From positions 1 to 58,439 of the forward strand of contig CBFFRP010000349.1 of NCBI GenBank assembly GCA_965644295.1: a stretch of DNA of 58,439 bases, given 5' to 3'. This document shows, piece by piece, positions 46,073-56,737 of this stretch (positions are counted from its first letter, which is position 1; every line of letters starts with the position of its first letter). The translations under genes were made by a program, and so were the position numbers. The notes under the pieces were generated by a model. The model was not told the origin of the DNA and did no database searches. It saw only the letters and a list, made by a program, of their open reading frames with translations. The DNA is from Paraphysomonas bandaiensis (lineage: Eukaryota; Chrysophyceae).

Positions 46073-47284
46073 TGCAAAACTTAGGTTTTGAAGCCTAAGA
46101 TCACTGAAAAGAAATGTGATGTGGTTGTTTGTCGAAACAACAAAACAGAAAACTATAATAATAACTCTTTAAGAAACCAACAGCCAGAAATACAAGCTCC
46201 CAAGTATCCTGCAATCTAAAGCTCCCAATAGACAGATCAGTCAACCAACTATGTTAATTTCATAGAGAATTATTATTAAAACTAAAGTTACAAGCAAAAC
46301 AAAAGACAGACCCCTAGTCTAAAGACTCCTCCTCATACACAGGACATTGAATGCAACCACAACCGTACAATATGCTCATACATGTACTACACTACATACG
46401 ATTCATTTCCTGCATCGATTACAGTCAAAAACGCCCTGAAATACGCCTAAATAGGTCTTTTCCAAAAACCACCGATTTCTGAGTCCCAAAAACCCAAAAA
46501 TCCCCAATTTTTTAGAATTGCAGAAAATCGCCGATTTTCGAGCCACAAACACCCAAAAATGACAATATTCGAATCCACAAAAATTGCAAGCACATTTCAT
46601 GACAACGTGAAATACACAATCGCCAACTCATGCATAATACCGACAAAATGCAATCGGGTTCAAAAGCTTACAATCGAACGGTTAAATATCATTTCCTTGC
46701 AAGAGTGTGTACTTTAGACTGGACCATACAAAGACACTCATATTCAGATCACTAACATGCCCATGACACCTCTGCATCTGCGTCCAATGGCACCTTACGA
46801 ATTCCTCCCCATTCCGGAGAAAATCAACGGTGTATGGCAGTGGAGGAACATTCGTATATCAGAATCCAGAACAATGATCAAGCACATAGAGCTGTTCAAA
46901 ACCATCAGAAAGCTTCTCATAATGATGAATGGACTACGAATATCGCACATGCGGTACCAATCAATGCTTTCTAACCCAAAACGCTATGACACCGACTACC
47001 GTATGGATATAGGCGTAAACAAACAGGTAGCAATCGCGTAGACCAATGAAAACGTGTGTTCGAGGGTATAATCCTAGTAGTGAGGGTAAATCCTATTAGC
47101 CTCTGCTGTCTTGCTCTCCTAATAATAATCTGTCTTTTGTTGTCAATCTCATACAAAACCAGCTACATATACCCTACATATTATGTTATCATATCGTTAT
47201 TGCAATAATATAGTTATCAATATTATTATGATGATGTTGTCATAAAACGTGTAAAAGGGTGTTATAAAAGCCCACGGCTTTACA
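46073..47284 (-). repeat. Ty3 LTR1 (1,212 bp)
   Basis: TG...CA ends on the plus strand (TGCAAAACTTAGG to CCACGGCTTTACA). The terminal CTTAGG/CCTAAG forms a small hairpin. It holds an antisense 94-codon ORF (46757-47041). Confidence 0.95.
46757..47041 (+). CDS. Antisense ORF inside Ty3 LTR1, 94 codons, unknown
   Basis: Begins MPMTPLHLRPMAPYEFLPIP and contains WRNIRISESRTMIKHIELFK. It is intact and identical in LTR2 (52089-52373) and LTR3 (57422-57706). The old inverted LTR at 44.4-45.5 kb carries a decayed homologue reading WENIRISESETMRKHIELFK in one frame but with stops further upstream. It runs opposite to the element's own genes. It may be an accessory gene or a captured exon, or may just be an open frame. 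Confidence 0.4.
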   Translation: MPMTPLHLRPMAPYEFLPIPEKINGVWQWRNIRISESRTMIKHIELFKTIRKLLIMMNGLRISHMRYQSMLSNPKRYDTDYRMDIGVNKQVAIA

Positions 47285-47303
47285 TTACCCTTTCTCCCCC
47301 CCC
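47285..47303 (-). other. Polypurine tract of copy A
   Basis: On the minus strand, GGGGGGGGAGAAAGGGTAA directly abuts the TG of the 3' LTR. It is the expected plus-strand primer of an LTR retrotransposon and confirms the minus coding orientation. The same tract is at 52617-52635 in copy B. Confidence 0.88.
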
Positions 47304-47391
47304 GGATGCCGTAGCTACTCCTGAATAATTTTGGGATAAGCCGCAGCGAGCGACGCATCAACCAAAATCATGCGAGCAGGGTCAAAATCCT

Positions 47392-49296
47392 TCAGGGACC
47401 CCCAACAGTAGACCAAATAGTTGTCGAAGGCATAGTTGGAACCGTTGAGATTAAAACGGGCGCTAATCTTGCGTTTGGAATTCTTGTGATACCAATGGGT
47501 GTACGTGAATTCCATGACATACGCGGCCGTGGCATAATCCGGTAAACCAAGACTCTCGTACCACAGGTCACCGTAGAACCTGAGATCAACATATAGACAG
47601 TATCTCCAACCGACACTGTTGTGATATTCTCTTTCCTCATTGAAGAGATAAAACGCTTCGCAGTAAACGAGTCGTATGCGAGGTGCCGCAAGTAAGGCCT
47701 AGACTCACAGAAATCATAATATGCCTCACACTGAATATCCGGTGTCCATGGAATGTCCAGGATATCGCCGTCCGCATACTTCACCTTGAAGACCATCGTA
47801 GATTTGGTTCGTGAATCTCCCGTATATGAAAGAATCGCCTCCACCTTAAATTGTTCATGGTCTCGCATCGCCGCCTCAATAGCCGATTCCTTATCTCCGA
47901 AAAATGGCTCAAGATCAGAGACAGAGTATTCCCGAATCCCCCCGGTAAGAAGATTTCGAATTTGAACATCATTCTTGTATTGCCGTACAACTTCGAAAGG
48001 ACCTTTCATCCTCGAGGATAATTTCGGATGTGGTTTAGCACCAGCGTCGAACATAACAAAATCGCCTGGACAATACTGGTTTTGTTTGGCAGGATCCAAA
48101 CCCGCTTCCGCTCGTTTCTCAACTAGAGACTTCTGGTAATCTGCTGATATCTGGCGAACTAGAGCTAAGTAATCGTTCAGCCTTTTCAACAGCTGATGAG
48201 ACGGATCATTGTCTCTCCCCTGGGCAGCCAAAAGATTCTTATAGATAGAATCCTGGGACCCAAACGTCAGTTCGAATGCAGAATACCCCGTCTCACTACT
48301 CTCGTGGGTATTCAGAATGAACATGATAGTGGCAAGTAACAGTTCGTCCTCCAAAACAGCATCAGCCTCAATTCGCTTGTCAAAACAAATAGCACGGATG
48401 TGACGAACCACTTCCTTAATAATACGCTCACATCCATTGACATGCCTGTTGGCGATACTAAAAACATGACGGAGTCCTGACAACTTGACCAGCTCCGCGA
48501 AAAGCTCTGATTTGAGATCCGGACCCATATCTGATATAATCATATCCGTGAGGCCGTATGTACACCAGCACTTCCATACTGCTGTAGCCAAATTGATAGC
48601 TGTCATTCCTTTCACCGCATATAAGTACACCAATTTCGTAAACAAATTAACCATAACCACAATGTGTGTGTACCCTGATTTCGAAACTGGTACCAAGTTG
48701 TTATGGTCCGTCTCGATAGTAAATCTCTTTCCCCTGAGATAGAACGAGAACTTCTTGACTGAATAAAATATTCCAAAACCCTCCTTCTCAATAGTATACC
48801 ATCTTTGAGCCTGTACTGAGGGTTTCTTTGAACACAATGCTATAGTTTGCTGCTGAGCTGTAACTGTTTCTGTTGCCGGCACCGTCTGAAAAAGAATACC
48901 AGCCACTCCATAATCACTGGCGTTAGTACGTAGAGTCCATTCCAGGTTGTAATCTGGGTAGAACAAAGAACAGGACCGCTGCAAACCCCGTTTGTACTCC
49001 TCGGACTCCAGTCTGTAGTCAAACTCCCACGTAGACTCGTCCCAGTTAAAAGTACTCTTCGTCATATCCGTTAGATGTTTAACCAAATCGGAACAACTAG
49101 TAGGCACGAAAGGAGCAAAGAACACTCCCATACCCAACAAGGTACGGACTTTCTTGCACTTGTTCCCATTCTCTGGAAACGGAATATTCAAAATAGCCTC
49201 CTTTCTGTCTTCAGATAACTCAAAACTATTATGTCGCACTATGTAGCCGAAAAACTTGACTTCTTGGAATCCCAACCAGGTCTTCGCGAATTTCAC
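47392..49296 (-). CDS. Ty3 copy A ORF2: rest of RT, RNase H, integrase core, chromodomain-like end
   Basis: An open frame in the -1 register relative to ORF1, with no ATG at its start (first codon GTG). It reads KFAKTWLGFQEVKFFGYIV (RT thumb), then RNase H (LRTNASDYGVAGIL, ETDHNNL), and jumps directly to the integrase core (SGYTHIVVMVNLFTKLVYLY, MIISDMGPDLKSELFAEL, HVNGCERIIKEV). The RNase H tail, the HHCC finger and the first catalytic Asp of integrase appear deleted. A chromodomain-like segment follows (KVEAILSYTG, FKVKYADGDILDIPWTPDIQ). After about 47590 the better protein-like sequence continues in another frame (47315-47600), so a further frame break lies there. Confidence 0.82.
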   Translation of the reverse strand: MKFAKTWLGFQEVKFFGYIVRHNSFELSEDRKEAILNIPFPENGNKCKKVRTLLGMGVFFAPFVPTSCSDLVKHLTDMTKSTFNWDESTWEFDYRLESEEYKRGLQRSCSLFYPDYNLEWTLRTNASDYGVAGILFQTVPATETVTAQQQTIALCSKKPSVQAQRWYTIEKEGFGIFYSVKKFSFYLRGKRFTIETDHNNLVPVSKSGYTHIVVMVNLFTKLVYLYAVKGMTAINLATAVWKCWCTYGLTDMIISDMGPDLKSELFAELVKLSGLRHVFSIANRHVNGCERIIKEVVRHIRAICFDKRIEADAVLEDELLLATIMFILNTHESSETGYSAFELTFGSQDSIYKNLLAAQGRDNDPSHQLLKRLNDYLALVRQISADYQKSLVEKRAEAGLDPAKQNQYCPGDFVMFDAGAKPHPKLSSRMKGPFEVVRQYKNDVQIRNLLTGGIREYSVSDLEPFFGDKESAIEAAMRDHEQFKVEAILSYTGDSRTKSTMVFKVKYADGDILDIPWTPDIQCEAYYDFCESRPYLRHLAYDSFTAKRFISSMRKENITTVSVGDTVYMLISGSTVTCGTRVLVYRIMPRPRMSWNSRTPIGITRIPNARLAPVLISTVPTMPSTTIWSTVGGP

Positions 49297-51335
49297 ACAA
49301 CCTCATGCTCAGCACACCGATCCAAGAATATCTCGAGTTTCTTGTAAGCGTCTTCGTAGTCGTGGGCTAGCAGAAGTACGTTATCGAAAATGCATAACGC
49401 CCACTCGAGGTCACCGAACAACTTAACAACGGCTTCCTGCAAAACACTGATCCCCGGAGACACTCCTTCAGGTAGAAACAATGGCTGATACTGCCCCCAC
49501 GGTGTCTGTACGGACAGTTTCTCCGAAGTATTTTCATGCAGTTTCACCTGGTGGAACGCATTGGTCAGATCTATGTCCATAAAGATCTTGTACCCTACGA
49601 TCCTGTCTAACTCATGCCTCACATTTGGAACTGTGTAATGAGGACTTGGAATATACTTGTTTATCTGCACGTAGTCCCCGCAGATACGTATGAACGGTTT
49701 GGTCGCCTTCGGGGCTATAACAAGACAAGAGGCCCATGGAGACCTACTGGGAACATAAATATACCCACAGAGTCTCTTGAACTCCTTCTCCGCATCTTCA
49801 TACAGTCTCGGATTAACCGGCCTTGCTTTCGGCTTGATCCTAGGAGGTAAATTTTCGTCGAACTTGATATCGAGCGGGTCAACTCCCTTAATGCCGTCCC
49901 ACCTCTCTGGAACAAAAACTTTCACTCCCTTAGTCTTCAATAACTCCAGCACCGGCTGTGACTCTCTAAACTCCGCTGAGACATGCTCTTCAAACATACT
50001 CTCGAACTCCACAATAGCTTCCTCTCTAGACTTTCCCAGAAAACTTGAAGCGAACCCAAATTGCGCAGGATCTGGTACCTCCAACTCCTCAGGCGCAACT
50101 TCCTGATTATCCTTGCTCCATGGATGCAATAACTCTTGGACCATATTGAGAGCGTGCTCTTCGCAATATTCTTCCTCTGACTCACCGACTTCCTCGATAA
50201 CAGGTATAGAATCAATCTTCCTGGCATCCAAATCACCATAGAAATCATCCTCGACTCGATCCGCAAACTGAACGTTGTTTAGGAACTTCGGTTTCTCCTT
50301 CACTACGTAACCGCTGTCCCGGTTCTTCGAATTCCTCTGCACTTGCTTTCTACTAAAATCGGACCCTTCGTAAGGCACCAATCTAATATTCTTGGACGCC
50401 TCATAATGCTCACTCGCCTTAGAAACGTACTTGTTTAAAAACTCCTCAACGTTATCATAGTTCGTATCAGTCACCCTCGGAATCTCTGCCAAAATGCGCT
50501 TGTTGTAAGACTCATCGACCAATTCTAAGAAAACTTGTGCAGAGCCAAATTCCTTTCCTCCGACAGGCGGACACTTATGACTATTAGCCTCCATCATGAT
50601 ACTGAACGTACGCATAAAGACGTTCTTTCGTTTCAAAATCTCTTGAAAAAATAGCTCATGAGTATTCGGCCGCCCTGACTTCCAATCCAGGGGTTTAAGA
50701 AATCTCAGCGCGTGACGCAAAATCTCAATGAACTCAACCTTAGATAACACCTTAGTTTCCTTCGCCATCATCTCGCAGAAACTTTGTGCACTCAACTTGA
50801 CAAACATCGAATCCGTCATGTTATTATTGAGCATAAGCAGGTTTCGAACACGCCTGCTAACTATCTGGGCTGGCTCAAGCTTAATCCCGTTGATCTGTTC
50901 GTATTCAAACCACTGAATGATAAACTTGGTAAAATCGCTGAGCTCTATCGAATCCAGATAAATATGCCTATGAGGCGGCTTCTCAACATTAATAACGACC
51001 TGCTTCTTAACCTCTATGTCATCCGAGCCTTGCGCTTCCCTCATGAACACAGAAGTTCGCCTTTCCTTCTTTTTCTCTCTCGGTTGTTCATCAGACTCAT
51101 CATCCTGCTTTCCTCGTCTGACACCGATACTATCATTGACCTCCTGCTGAACCGCTGCCAGCTCATCCAAAAACTGCCCTTCACCTATGGCAACCCTTGT
51201 CTCAAGATGGTCCACTCTACCAGCCGTAGTCGCACACAATTTCGCAACTTCGCTTAATTCACTCGTGATCACTCTTAACATTGCCTTGATTTCGTCCATT
51301 TCAGAAGAAACAATGGGACTATCCGAATCAGACAT
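49293..51335 (-). CDS. Ty3 copy A ORF1: gag plus N-terminal reverse transcriptase
   Basis: From ATG 51335-51333, about 680 codons. The first part (about residues 1-330) is an acidic, coiled start followed by a helical capsid-like region (SDFTKFIIQWFEYEQ ... LDWKSGRPNTHELFFQEIL). No CCHC zinc knuckle and no D-T/S-G protease site in a usual context are visible before RT. RT begins around FDENLPPRIKPKARPVNPRL and keeps WASCLVIAPKA, ICGDYVQINKY, FMDIDLTNAFHQVKL and PLFLPEGVSPG. The YxDD box reads IFDNVLLLA. The frame stops at TGA 49295-49293, in the middle of RT. The next frame continues RT immediately. Confidence 0.85.
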   Translation of the reverse strand: MSDSDSPIVSSEMDEIKAMLRVITSELSEVAKLCATTAGRVDHLETRVAIGEGQFLDELAAVQQEVNDSIGVRRGKQDDESDEQPREKKKERRTSVFMREAQGSDDIEVKKQVVINVEKPPHRHIYLDSIELSDFTKFIIQWFEYEQINGIKLEPAQIVSRRVRNLLMLNNNMTDSMFVKLSAQSFCEMMAKETKVLSKVEFIEILRHALRFLKPLDWKSGRPNTHELFFQEILKRKNVFMRTFSIMMEANSHKCPPVGGKEFGSAQVFLELVDESYNKRILAEIPRVTDTNYDNVEEFLNKYVSKASEHYEASKNIRLVPYEGSDFSRKQVQRNSKNRDSGYVVKEKPKFLNNVQFADRVEDDFYGDLDARKIDSIPVIEEVGESEEEYCEEHALNMVQELLHPWSKDNQEVAPEELEVPDPAQFGFASSFLGKSREEAIVEFESMFEEHVSAEFRESQPVLELLKTKGVKVFVPERWDGIKGVDPLDIKFDENLPPRIKPKARPVNPRLYEDAEKEFKRLCGYIYVPSRSPWASCLVIAPKATKPFIRICGDYVQINKYIPSPHYTVPNVRHELDRIVGYKIFMDIDLTNAFHQVKLHENTSEKLSVQTPWGQYQPLFLPEGVSPGISVLQEAVVKLFGDLEWALCIFDNVLLLAHDYEDAYKKLEIFLDRCAEHEVV

Positions 51336-51379
51336 AATCAATAAAAATCTATTCCCTTAAAACTATTCTTCACTTATGT

Positions 51380-51404
51380 GATTTTACTATGAGTAAATTT
51401 ACTA
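51380..51404 (-). other. Primer-binding region of copy A, no tRNA match evident
   Basis: Directly after the 5' LTR (minus strand) comes the perfect palindrome TAGTAAATTTACTA's first part, then CTCATAGTAAAATC. There is no TGG... start as expected for pairing with a tRNA CCA end. The same sequence follows LTR3 in copy B. Confidence 0.5.
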
Positions 51405-52616
51405 TGCAAAACTTAGGTTTTGAAGCCTAAGATCACTGAAAAGAAATGTGATGTGGTTGTTTGTCGAAACAACAAAACAGAAAACTATAATAATAACTCT
51501 TTAAGAAACCAACAGCCAGAAATACAAGCTCCCAAGTATCCTGCAATCTAAAGCTCCCAATAGACAGATCAGTCAACCAACTATGTTAATTTCATAGAGA
51601 ATTATTATTAAAACTAAAGTTACAAGCAAAACAAAAGACAGACCCCTAGTCTAAAGACTCCTCCTCATACACAGGACATTGAATGCAACCACAACCGTAC
51701 AATATGCTCATACATGTACTACACTACATACGATTCATTTCCTGCATCGATTACAGTCAAAAACGCCCTGAAATACGCCTAAATAGGTCTTTTCCAAAAA
51801 CCACCGATTTCTGAGTCCCAAAAACCCAAAAATCCCCAATTTTTTAGAATTGCAGAAAATCGCCGATTTTCGAGCCACAAACACCCAAAAATGACAATAT
51901 TCGAATCCACAAAAATTGCAAGCACATTTCATGACAACGTGAAATACACAATCGCCAACTCATGCATAATACCGACAAAATGCAATCGGGTTCAAAAGCT
52001 TACAATCGAACGGTTAAATATCATTTCCTTGCAAGAGTGTGTACTTTAGACTGGACCATACAAATACACTCATATTCAGATCACTAACATGCCCATGACA
52101 CCTCTGCATCTGCGTCCAATGGCACCTTACGAATTCCTCCCCATTCCGGAGAAAATCAACGGTGTATGGCAGTGGAGGAACATTCGTATATCAGAATCCA
52201 GAACAATGATCAAGCACATAGAGCTGTTCAAAACCATCAGAAAGCTTCTCATAATGATGAATGGACTACGAATATCGCACATGCGGTACCAATCAATGCT
52301 TTCTAACCCAAAACGCTATGACACCGACTACCGTATGGATATAGGCGTAAACAAACAGGTAGCAATCGCGTAGACCAATGAAAACGTGTGTTCGAGGGTA
52401 TAATCCTAGTAGTGAGGGTAAATCCTATTAGCCTCTGCTGTCTTGCTCTCCTAATAATAATCTGTCTTTTGTTGTCAATCTCATACAAAACCAGCTACAT
52501 ATACCCTACATATTATGTTATCATATCGTTATTGCAATAATATAGTTATCAATATTATTATGATGATGTTGTCATAAAACGTGTAAAAGGGTGTTATAAA
52601 AGCCCACGGCTTTACA
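51405..52616 (-). repeat. Ty3 LTR2 (1,212 bp), shared
   Basis: Same length and ends as LTR1. It serves as the 5' LTR of copy A and the 3' LTR of copy B. Confidence 0.95.
52089..52373 (+). CDS. Antisense LTR ORF, copy in LTR2
   Basis: Same 94-codon frame as in LTR1. Confidence 0.4.
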   Translation: MPMTPLHLRPMAPYEFLPIPEKINGVWQWRNIRISESRTMIKHIELFKTIRKLLIMMNGLRISHMRYQSMLSNPKRYDTDYRMDIGVNKQVAIA

Positions 52617-52635
52617 TTACCCTTTCTCCCCCCCC
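52617..52635 (-). other. Polypurine tract of copy B
   Basis: Same purine run as in copy A, abutting LTR2. Confidence 0.88.
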
Positions 52636-52723
52636 GGATGCCGTAGCTACTCCTGAATAATTTTGGGATAAGCCGCAGCGAGCGACGCATCAACCAAAAT
52701 CATGCGAGCAGGGTCAAAATCCT

Positions 52724-55700
52724 TCAGGGACCCCCAACAGTAGACCAAATAGTTGTCGAAGGCATAGTTGGAACCGTTGAGATTAAAACGGGCGCTAATC
52801 TTGCGTTTGGAATTCTTGTGATACCAATGGGTGTACGTGAATTCCATGACATACGTGGCCGTGGCATAATCCGGTAAACCAAGACTCTCGTACCACAGGT
52901 CACCGTAGAACCTGAGATCAACATATAGACAGTATCTCCAACCGACACTGTTGTGATATTCTCTTTCCTCATTGAAGAGATAAAACGCTTCGCAGTAAAC
53001 GAGTCGTATGCGAGGTGCCGCAAGTAAGGCCTAGACTCACAGAAATCATAATATGCCTCACACTGAATATCCGGTGTCCATGGAATGTCCAGGATATCGC
53101 CGTCCGCATACTTCACCTTGAAGACCATCGTAGATTTGGTTCGTGAATCTCCCGTATATGAAAGAATCGCCTCCACCTTAAATTGTTCATGGTCTCGCAT
53201 CGCCGCCTCAATAGCCGATTCCTTATCTCCGAAAAATGGCTCAAGATCAGAGACAGAGTATTCCCGAATCCCCCGGTAAGAAGATTTCGAATTTGAACAT
53301 CATTCTTGTATTGCCGTACAACTTCGAAAGGACCTTTCATCCTCGAGGATAATTTCGGATGTGGTTTAGCACCAGCGTCGAACATAACAAAATCGCCTGG
53401 ACAATACTGGTTTTGTTTGGCAGGATCCAAACCCGCTTCCGCTCGTTTCTCAACTAGAGACTTCTGGTAATCTGCTGATATCTGGCGAACTAGAGCTAAG
53501 TAATCGTTCAGCCTTTTCAACAGCTGATGAGACGGATCATTGTCTCTCCCCTGGGCAGCCAAAAGATTCTTATAGATAGAATCCTGGGACCCAAACGTCA
53601 GTTCGAATGCAGAATACCCCGTCTCACTACTCTCGTGGGTATTCAGAATGAACATGATAGTGGCAAGTAACAGTTCGTCCTCCAAAACAGCATCAGCCTC
53701 AATTCGCTTGTCAAAACAAATAGCACGGATGTGACGAACCACTTCCTTAATAATACGCTCACATCCATTGACATGCCTGTTGGCGATACTAAAAACATGA
53801 CGGAGTCCTGACAACTTGACCAGCTCCGCGAAAAGCTCTGATTTGAGATCCGGACCCATATCTGATATAATCATATCCGTGAGGCCGTATGTACACCAGC
53901 ACTTCCATACTGCTGTAGCCAAATTGATAGCTGTCATTCCTTTCACCGCATATAAGTACACCAATTTCGTAAACAAATTAACCATAACCACAATGTGTGT
54001 GTACCCTGATTTCGAAACTGGTACCAAGTTGTTATGGTCCGTCTCGATAGTAAATCTCTTTCCCCTGAGATAGAACGAGAACTTCTTGACTGAATATAAT
54101 ATTCCAAAACCCTCCTTCTCAATAGTATACCATCTTTGAGCCTGTACTGAGGGTTTCTTTGAACACAATGCTATAGTTTGCTGCTGAGCTGTAACTGTTT
54201 CTGTTGCCGGCACCGTCTGAAAAAGAATACCAGCCACTCCATAATCACTGGCGTTAGTACGTAGAGTCCATTCCAGGTTGTAATCTGGGTAGAACAAAGA
54301 ACAGGACCGCTGCAAACCCCGTTTGTACTCCTCGGACTCCAGTCTGTAGTCAAACTCCCACGTAGACTCGTCCCAGTTAAAAGTACTCTTCGTCATATCC
54401 GTTAGATGTTTAACCAAATCGGAACAACTAGTAGGCACGAAAGGAGCAAAGAACACTCCCATACCCAACAAGGTACGGACTTTCTTGCACTTGTTCCCAT
54501 TCTCTGGAAACGGAATATTCAAAATAGCCTCCTTTCTGTCTTCAGATAACTCAAAACTATTATGTCGCACTATGTAGCCGAAAAACTTGACTTCTTGGAA
54601 TCCCAACCAGGTCTTCGCGAATTTCACACAACCTCATGCTCAGCACACCGATCCAAGAATATCTCGAGTTTCTTGTAAGCGTCTTCGTAGTCGTGGGCTA
54701 GCAGAAGTACGTTATCGAAAATGCATAACGCCCACTCGAGGTCACCGAACAACTTAACAACGGCTTCCTGCAAAACACTGATCCCCGGAGACACTCCTTC
54801 AGGTAGAAACAATGGCTGATACTGCCCCCACGGTGTCTGTACGGACAGTTTCTCCGAAGTATTTTCATGCAGTTTCACCTGGTGGAACGCATTGGTCAGA
54901 TCTATGTCCATAAAGATCTTGTACCCTACGATCCTGTCTAACTCATGCCTCACATTTGGAACTGTGTAATGAGGACTTGGAATATACTTGTTTATCTGCA
55001 CGTAGTCCCCGCAGATACGTATGAACGGTTTGGTCGCCTTCGGGGCTATAACAAGACAAGAGGCCCATGGAGACCTACTGGGAACATAAATATACCCACA
55101 GAGTCTCTTGAACTCCTTCTCCGCATCTTCATACAGTCTCGGATTAACCGGCCTTGCTTTCGGCTTGATCCTAGGAGGTAAATTTTCGTCGAACTTGATA
55201 TCGAGCGGGTCAACTCCCTTAATGCCGTCCCACCTCTCTGGAACAAAAACTTTCACTCCCTTAGTCTTCAATAACTCCAGCACCGGCTGTGACTCTCTAA
55301 ACTCCGCTGAGACATGCTCTTCAAACATACTCTCGAACTCCACAATAGCTTCCTCTCTAGACTTTCCCAGAAAACTTGAAGCGAACCCAAATTGCGCAGG
55401 ATCTGGTACCTCCAACTCCTCAGGCGCAACTTCCTGATTATCCTTGCTCCATGGATGCAATATAACTCTTGGACCATATTGAGAGCGTGCTCTTCGCAAT
55501 ATTCTTCCTCTGACTCACCGACTTCCTCGATAACAGGTATAGAATCAATCTTCCTGGCATCCAAATCACCATAGAAATCATCCTCGACTCGATCCGCAAA
55601 CTGAACGTTGTTTAGGAACTTCGGTTTCTCCTTCACTACGTAACCGCTGTCCCGGTTCTTCGAATTCCTCTGCACTTGCTTTCTACTAAAATCGGACCCT

Positions 55701-56668
55701 TCGTAAGGCACCAATCTAATATTCTTGGACGCCTCATAATGCTCACTCGCCTTAGAAACGTACTTGTTCAAAAACTCCTCAACGTTATCATAGTTCGTAT
55801 CAGTCACCCTCGGAATCTCTGCCAAAATGCGCTTGTTGTAAGACTCATCGACCAATTCTAAGAAAACTTGTGCAGAGCCAAATTCCTTTCCTCCGACAGG
55901 CGGACACTTATGACTATTAGCCTCCATCATGATACTGAACGTACGCATAAAGACGTTCTTTCGTTTCAAAATCTCTTGAAAAAATAGCTCATGAGTATTC
56001 GGCCGCCCTGACTTCCAATCCAGGGGTTTAAGAAATCTCAGCGCGTGACGCAAAATCTCAATGAACTCAACCTTAGATAACACCTTAGTTTCCTTCGCCA
56101 TCATCTCGCAGAAACTTTGTGCACTCAACTTGACAAACATCGAATCCGTCATGTTATTATTGAGCATAAGCAGGTTTCGAACACGCCTGCTAACTATCTG
56201 GGCTGGCTCAAGCTTAATCCCGTTGATCTGTTCGTATTCAAACCACTGAATGATAAACTTGGTAAAATCGCTGAGCTCTATCGAATCCAGATAAATATGC
56301 CTATGAGGCGGCTTCTCAACATTAATAACGACCTGCTTCTTAACCTCTATGTCATCCGAGCCTTGCGCTTCCCTCATGAACACAGAAGTTCGCCTTTCCT
56401 TCTTTTTCTCTCTCGGTTGTTCATCAGACTCATCATCCTGCTTTCCTCGTCTGACACCGATACTATCATTGACCTCCTGCTGAACCGCTGCCAGCTCATC
56501 CAAAAACTGCCCTTCACCTATGGCAACCCTTGTCTCAAGATGGTCCACTCTACCAGCCGTAGTCGCACACAATTTCGCAACTTCGCTTAATTCACTCGTG
56601 ATCACTCTTAACATTGCCTTGATTTCGTCCATTTCAGAAGAAACAATGGGACTATCCGAATCAGACAT
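52724..56668 (-). pseudogene. Ty3 copy B gag-pol, frameshifted
   Basis: Same layout as copy A, including the same RT frame break (54627/54624). Two further private frameshifts occur: a 2-bp insertion near 55460 splits gag from RT, and a 1-bp loss near 53273 splits integrase from the chromodomain-like end. One substitution changes GFGIFYSV to GFGILYSV. It cannot make a continuous polyprotein. Confidence 0.9.
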
Positions 56669-56737
56669 AATCAATAAAAATCTATTCCCTTAAAACTATT
56701 CTTCACTTATGTGATTTTACTATGAGTAAATTTACTA

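Larger units (their letters stand above)
46073..52616 (-). mobile_element. Ty3/gypsy-like LTR element, copy A (LTR1 to LTR2)
   Basis: LTR1 46073-47284, internal region 47285-51404 (4,120 bp), LTR2 51405-52616. The coding strand is minus. A polypurine tract lies next to LTR1. LTRs are 1,212 bp, start TG and end CA, and differ at about one site by eye (G/T near 46733/52065), so the insertion is very young. The coding part has gag, RT, RNase H, integrase core and a chromodomain-like end but is broken and internally deleted (see the ORF entries). Confidence 0.93.

Noticed and set aside
49293-49300. Normal gag/pol programmed frameshift
   Set aside because: The break lies inside RT, downstream of the active site, with no standard slippery site.
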